NCBI GenBank assembly: GCA_016205125.1
Contig: JACQJE010000125.1
Coordinates: 1 to 7,937, forward strand
Reading direction: 5' to 3'
Length of the DNA: 7,937 nucleotides
Source: Deltaproteobacteria bacterium
GTDB taxonomy: Bacteria > Bdellovibrionota > O2-12-FULL-43-9 > JACQJE01
In this document: positions 5,333 to 7,937 of the stretch, piece after piece
How the letters are laid out: each line of letters starts with the position of its first letter
Position numbering within the stretch: the stretch's first letter is position 1
The notes under the pieces: generated by a model
Database searches by the model: none
What the model saw: only the letters and a program-made list of their open reading frames with translations
What the model was told of the DNA's origin: nothing
Position numbers and translations under genes: made by a program

Positions 5333-6154
5333 ATGGACACTGAACGCAAGATCGATCTTCAAGTCGGCATCTTCGTCTTCTTAGGCCTGCTGATGATCAC
5401 GATATCGATTCTCTTCATTGGAGCAGAGCGAGCGATTCTTCAGCGCAACTACAACCTCTTTACGAAGTTTCCAGACATCTTCGGTCTCCAGACAGGGGCA
5501 AAAGTGCGCCTGGCCGGCCTGGAAGTGGGACGGGTCACCAACATCACCTTTCCGAAAGAGCTTAAAGAAACGAGAGTCTATGTCAGGCTGACGATTGATC
5601 AAAAGGTCAAGAGGAGAATACGGGAAGATTCCATCGTTTCCATTAAAACCCTCGGCGTTCTCGGAGATAAATACCTCTCGATCACTCCCGGGAGCGAGCA
5701 AGCAGCCATTCTTGCAGAAGGGGCCTTTCTCAAAAGCGAGGAAACAGCAGATGTCGAAGACTATTTAAGAAAAGGGGGAAAGTTCCTCGATAATGCCGTA
5801 GAAATTACCCAATCGCTCAAGACAATGGTCGCTGAATTGGAAAAGGAAAAGAAGATAGAAAAATTGGTTGGAGAAACCACGTCAGCGGCAGAATCGCTCA
5901 ACAAATTCCTGGCCGAACTTGAGGAGGGAAAACTTGCAGAGAATTTACAGCAGACGAGCGCGAAATTGAGCAGTATTCTCGATAAAATTGACAGCGGCAA
6001 AGGAACCATCGGAGCCTTAGTGAACGATCCTGTCCTCTATGACAATGTAAAAGGAATCTTTGAAGGAGCAGATCGGAACAAGTTACTTCAAAAAATCATC
6101 CGGCAGGGGATTAAAAAACAGGATGAAGTCAGGGTCAGGCATGACCTTCCGTAG
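5333..6154 (+). CDS. mlaD: MlaD-family MCE-domain protein (substrate-binding subunit)
   Basis: Periplasmic lipid-binding subunit of the transporter, anchored in the inner membrane. Of its 273 residues, 10-31 form the single N-terminal membrane anchor (VGIFVFLGLLMITISILFIG). Residues about 39-118 form one MCE domain, with FPDIFGLQTGAKVRLAGLEVGRV and LGVLGDKYLSITPG as recognisable parts. Residues 150-255 are mostly helical and charged, and include DSGKGTIGALVNDPVLYDN, common in MCE tails. In E. coli, MlaD is a hexameric ring on MlaFE; this one has a longer helical tail than the 183-residue E. coli protein, as is usual outside Enterobacteria. AAGAGG sits six bases before the ATG. No mlaB or mlaC follows in the window. 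The 3' end overlaps the convergent regulator gene by 20 bases. Confidence 0.95.
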   Translation: MDTERKIDLQVGIFVFLGLLMITISILFIGAERAILQRNYNLFTKFPDIFGLQTGAKVRLAGLEVGRVTNITFPKELKETRVYVRLTIDQKVKRRIREDSIVSIKTLGVLGDKYLSITPGSEQAAILAEGAFLKSEETADVEDYLRKGGKFLDNAVEITQSLKTMVAELEKEKKIEKLVGETTSAAESLNKFLAELEEGKLAENLQQTSAKLSSILDKIDSGKGTIGALVNDPVLYDNVKGIFEGADRNKLLQKIIRQGIKKQDEVRVRHDLP

Positions 6155-7643
6155 AAACTCCTTCCAATAAATCACCCGTTTCGGGTATCTCCTTTTCCGG
6201 GATATCGCTCTCTTCGGAGAGGTTTTGATCCAAACCGAGGCGCTTCATCTTCTCAATCAGTGTGGTCCTCTTTAATCCAAGCAGTTTCGACGCGCGATTC
6301 CTATTCCAACGCGTTCTCTCCAGCGCCTGCACGAGGATCTGTTTTTCCACTTCCAGCAGAGTCTCCCGCAAATTAAACCCTTCGGTCGGCAAATCGTACG
6401 AGAAGAGCGAGGACTGCCGCGCTTCTTCGACCGCCTTCCCCCTCGCACAAATCTGCGGATTCAAATCATTCAGCTGAATTTCACCAGATCCCTTGAGGAT
6501 CACTAATCTTTCAATCAGATTTTCAATCTCCCTGATGTTACCCGGCCAGTCATAGTCTCTGAGGGCTTTCAGTGCCTCTGCTGAAATCCCGCTAATGTCC
6601 CTTTTCTCTCTTTTGTTGTACTGACGAATGAAGTGATCGACGAGCAAAGGAATATCTTCGCCTCGCTCTCTCAGCAGGGGGAGATGAATGGGGATGACAT
6701 TCAAGCGATAATAGAGATCCTCCCGGAACCGCTTGTCGGCAACCGCTTTTTCAAGATTGCGATGCGTCGCGGCAATAATGCGCACATCAATTTTTTTCGG
6801 TGTATTGCTCCCAACTGCCTCAAACTCTTTCTCCTGAATGACCCGCAGCAGCTTAACCTGGACAATTTGTGTCAAATCACCAATCTCATCAAGGAAAATC
6901 GATCCCCTGTGCGCTTTGGCAAACCGCCCCAAACGCCCCTCTGTTGCTCCTGTAAACGCCCCTTTTTCATGCCCGAAAAGCTCACTCTCAAGCAGAGTCT
7001 CCGGAAGCGCACTGCAGTTGACCGAGACAAGAGGCTGATCCTTGCGGCCGCTCAGCCGGTGAATCCTCCGCGCAATCAGTTCCTTCCCCGTGCCGCTCGC
7101 CCCTGTGATGAGAATCGTGCTGTCGCTATCGGCCACTTTGTCGACCATTTCCAAAACCTGTTTCATCGCTTGACTCTCCCCAATAATAATCCCCCTTCTC
7201 TCTTCTCTTTCAACCTTCTCCATAGAGATCTGCTGAGGAAGACGAGTCTCTTTAATCTCATTCTCCCTGTGGGCCACAGAGAAAGTGAGCAGACGATGGA
7301 GTGCCGCCCGGATCGAAGAAAGCGCAAGAGGCTTGTGGAGACAATCCAGAACTCCAGATTTCTGAAATGCATTGGGGAGGTAGGGAAATGCGGCAGGCGC
7401 CATCAAAATGACTGGAACATCAGGATTTGCTTTGTGCCATTGATAGAGAAAATTAAACGGATCCCCCTCCAGAACATCGTAATCAAAAAGAACAATTTCG
7501 TAAGGATCTTTTTGAGCCACCTGAAGAGCGACATCAAAATCGGCGACTTCAGTGACAACAAAGCCTTCAGCGTGCAGAAAAGTTGCCACTCTGACACGCC
7601 ATGCCCGTTCTCTCGCAGCAACCAACACCCGTTTTAAGGTCAT
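6135..7643 (-). CDS. Sigma-54-dependent activator, FleQ/FlrA-like, with degenerate receiver domain
   Basis: Bacterial enhancer-binding protein of 502 residues that should activate sigma-54 promoters. The N-terminal receiver-like domain (about 5-118) keeps D54 (VLFDYD) and K104, but the acidic pair is replaced (VLVAARE, 6-12) and the switch Thr/Ser is Ala82, so phosphorylation is doubtful. The AAA+ domain (about 150-385) has Walker A GASGTGKE (181-188), the sigma-54 contact loop GAFTGA (228-233), Walker [11 protein letters not shown] (248-257), and [14 protein letters not shown] (306-319). The Fis-type helix-turn-helix (about 446-470) ends [12 protein letters not shown], closely resembling the RRTTLVEKM of FleQ. 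The rest of the C-terminus is an acidic tail. GAGG sits seven bases before the ATG. FleQ homologues also have an unphosphorylated receiver and bind c-di-GMP. The likely target here is the sigma-54 promoter at 2945-2960. Confidence 0.93.
   Translation of the reverse strand: MTLKRVLVAARERAWRVRVATFLHAEGFVVTEVADFDVALQVAQKDPYEIVLFDYDVLEGDPFNFLYQWHKANPDVPVILMAPAAFPYLPNAFQKSGVLDCLHKPLALSSIRAALHRLLTFSVAHRENEIKETRLPQQISMEKVEREERRGIIIGESQAMKQVLEMVDKVADSDSTILITGASGTGKELIARRIHRLSGRKDQPLVSVNCSALPETLLESELFGHEKGAFTGATEGRLGRFAKAHRGSIFLDEIGDLTQIVQVKLLRVIQEKEFEAVGSNTPKKIDVRIIAATHRNLEKAVADKRFREDLYYRLNVIPIHLPLLRERGEDIPLLVDHFIRQYNKREKRDISGISAEALKALRDYDWPGNIREIENLIERLVILKGSGEIQLNDLNPQICARGKAVEEARQSSLFSYDLPTEGFNLRETLLEVEKQILVQALERTRWNRNRASKLLGLKRTTLIEKMKRLGLDQNLSEESDIPEKEIPETGDLLEGVSTEGHA
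6208..6226 (+). terminator. Possible intrinsic terminator of the mla operon, inside the opposing gene
   Basis: CTCTC-TTCG-GAGAG, a 5-bp stem capped by a very stable UUCG tetraloop, followed by G and TTTT. It lies 54 bases past the mlaD stop codon in the direction of mla transcription, but within the coding region for the acidic tail of the convergent regulator. The stem and T run are short, so efficiency may be low. Confidence 0.4.
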
Positions 7644-7702
7644 ACAGCCGCCTCACAGAAGCACACCGCATGACTCCAACTTCCGCCTGCCGGGGCCCCC
7701 AA

Positions 7703-7730
7703 AAAATATCTGGGGTGAAGACCGCGTCAA
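7703..7730 (-). promoter_or_regulatory. Candidate sigma-70 promoter of the activator gene
   Basis: On the minus strand TTGACG (7730-7725) is followed after 16 bases by TATTTT (7708-7703). This is a good -35 with a moderate -10, placing the start near 7696 and a leader of about 50 bases before the ATG at 7643. No sigma-54 consensus was seen here, so the activator is probably made constitutively, as FleQ is. Confidence 0.45.
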
Positions 7731-7823
7731 CAACAGCCTTCCAACTCTAGGTAGTCAGCTTAAAATGTGAGAGATAAAAATAGAGCTCGCCTAAAGTTAA
7801 TTTATCATGGAAGACCCGGGGGG

Positions 7824-7937
7824 TCAAACTTGCGTCATCGCCACGGTTCCGGCAAAGTCATGACAGGCCATCTGCGTCTCTCTCAAGGGACGCGCGGACA
7901 CGACCTTGATCCACAGGCTGCCTTTGTACCCTGAGTC
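7824..7937 (-). CDS. Possible 3' end of an unidentified minus-strand gene
   Basis: From the right edge the minus strand is open for 37 codons to a TGA at 7826-7824, ending ...RETQMACHDFAGTVAMTQV. Third codon positions are rich in G and C, which favours this frame, but the stretch is short and I recognise no family. A GACCC-GGGTC hairpin (7813-7825) overlaps the stop codon without a clear T run. The plus strand also has a short open stretch here, so the call is weak. The 180 bases between this stop and the activator start (7644-7823) hold only the promoter candidate and AT-rich DNA. Confidence 0.33.
   Translation of the reverse strand, partial: DSGYKGSLWIKVVSARPLRETQMACHDFAGTVAMTQV

Noticed and set aside
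6633..7637. 334-codon plus-strand open frame
   Set aside because: It is antisense to the activator's receiver and AAA+ domains, whose motifs are intact on the minus strand. The plus-strand protein is Arg/Asn/Cys-rich with no recognisable domain.
7692..7715. GGGGCCCC palindrome and CCCCA...TGGGG hairpin as a terminator
   Set aside because: They sit within the predicted promoter/leader of the activator. The A/T run is in the loop, not after the stem, so they do not look like a terminator of an upstream gene.
7792..7818. Sigma-28 promoter beginning TAAAGTT on the plus strand
   Set aside because: The -35-like TAAAGTT is present, but no GCCGATAA-like -10 follows at about 11 bases, and no plus-strand gene follows.
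7820..7937. c-di-GMP riboswitch (GEMM) on either strand
   Set aside because: Scattered GACGCA and GGCAAA-like words were noted, but the conserved order of the GEMM motif is not present.

Overview
The window looks like chromosomal DNA from a diderm, probably flagellated bacterium. It carries an MCE/Mla-type lipid transport operon with a lipoprotein, a WhiG/FliA-type (sigma-28 class) sigma factor, and a sigma-54 activator whose C-terminal helix-turn-helix resembles the FleQ/FlrA flagellar master regulators. This mix, together with an intergenic repeat of the kind seen in many environmental genomes, fits the old 'Deltaproteobacteria', Nitrospirota or a neighbouring lineage. I cannot place it more precisely by eye.

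Layout. (1) Bases 1-74, minus strand: the 5' end of what appears to be a group II intron that runs off the left edge. It begins six bases past a 9-bp GC-rich hairpin (81-103) that follows hflX. (2) Bases 119-2899, minus strand: a compact operon, transcribed right to left, of sigma factor, stand-alone HD-GYP phosphodiesterase, and the GTPase HflX. The first two genes are 2 bases apart, and the last two overlap. (3) Bases 2900-3136: a divergent control region. It has a textbook sigma-54 promoter for the sigma-factor operon, a TATAAT-type promoter candidate for the rightward operon, and two GTC...GAC elements about 20 bp apart that could be activator sites. (4) Bases 3137-6154, plus strand: lipoprotein, MlaE-like permease, MlaF-like ATPase, MlaD-like MCE protein. 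The first three are tightly packed. A roughly 70-bp repeat element separates the ATPase from the MCE gene. (5) Bases 6135-7643, minus strand: a 502-residue sigma-54 activator with a degenerate receiver domain. Its 3' end overlaps mlaD by 20 bp, tail to tail. (6) Bases 7644-7937: a probable sigma-70 promoter for the activator, and a possible 3' fragment of another minus-strand gene.

How it may work together. The activator family (FleQ/FlrA) works with sigma-54 RNA polymerase, and the sigma-factor gene has a near-perfect sigma-54 promoter. A two-tier flagellar cascade, from activator plus sigma-54 to the sigma-28-class factor to late genes, is therefore the simplest reading. An HD-GYP gene in the sigma-factor operon would link it to cyclic di-GMP, which FleQ homologues are known to bind. 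The Mla-type operon should move lipids between the inner and outer membranes and shares only its promoter region with the flagellar genes.

The gene families themselves are known. The points most worth a second look are the intron placement, the promoter logic, the basic N-terminal extension of the sigma factor, and the repeat inside the mla operon.
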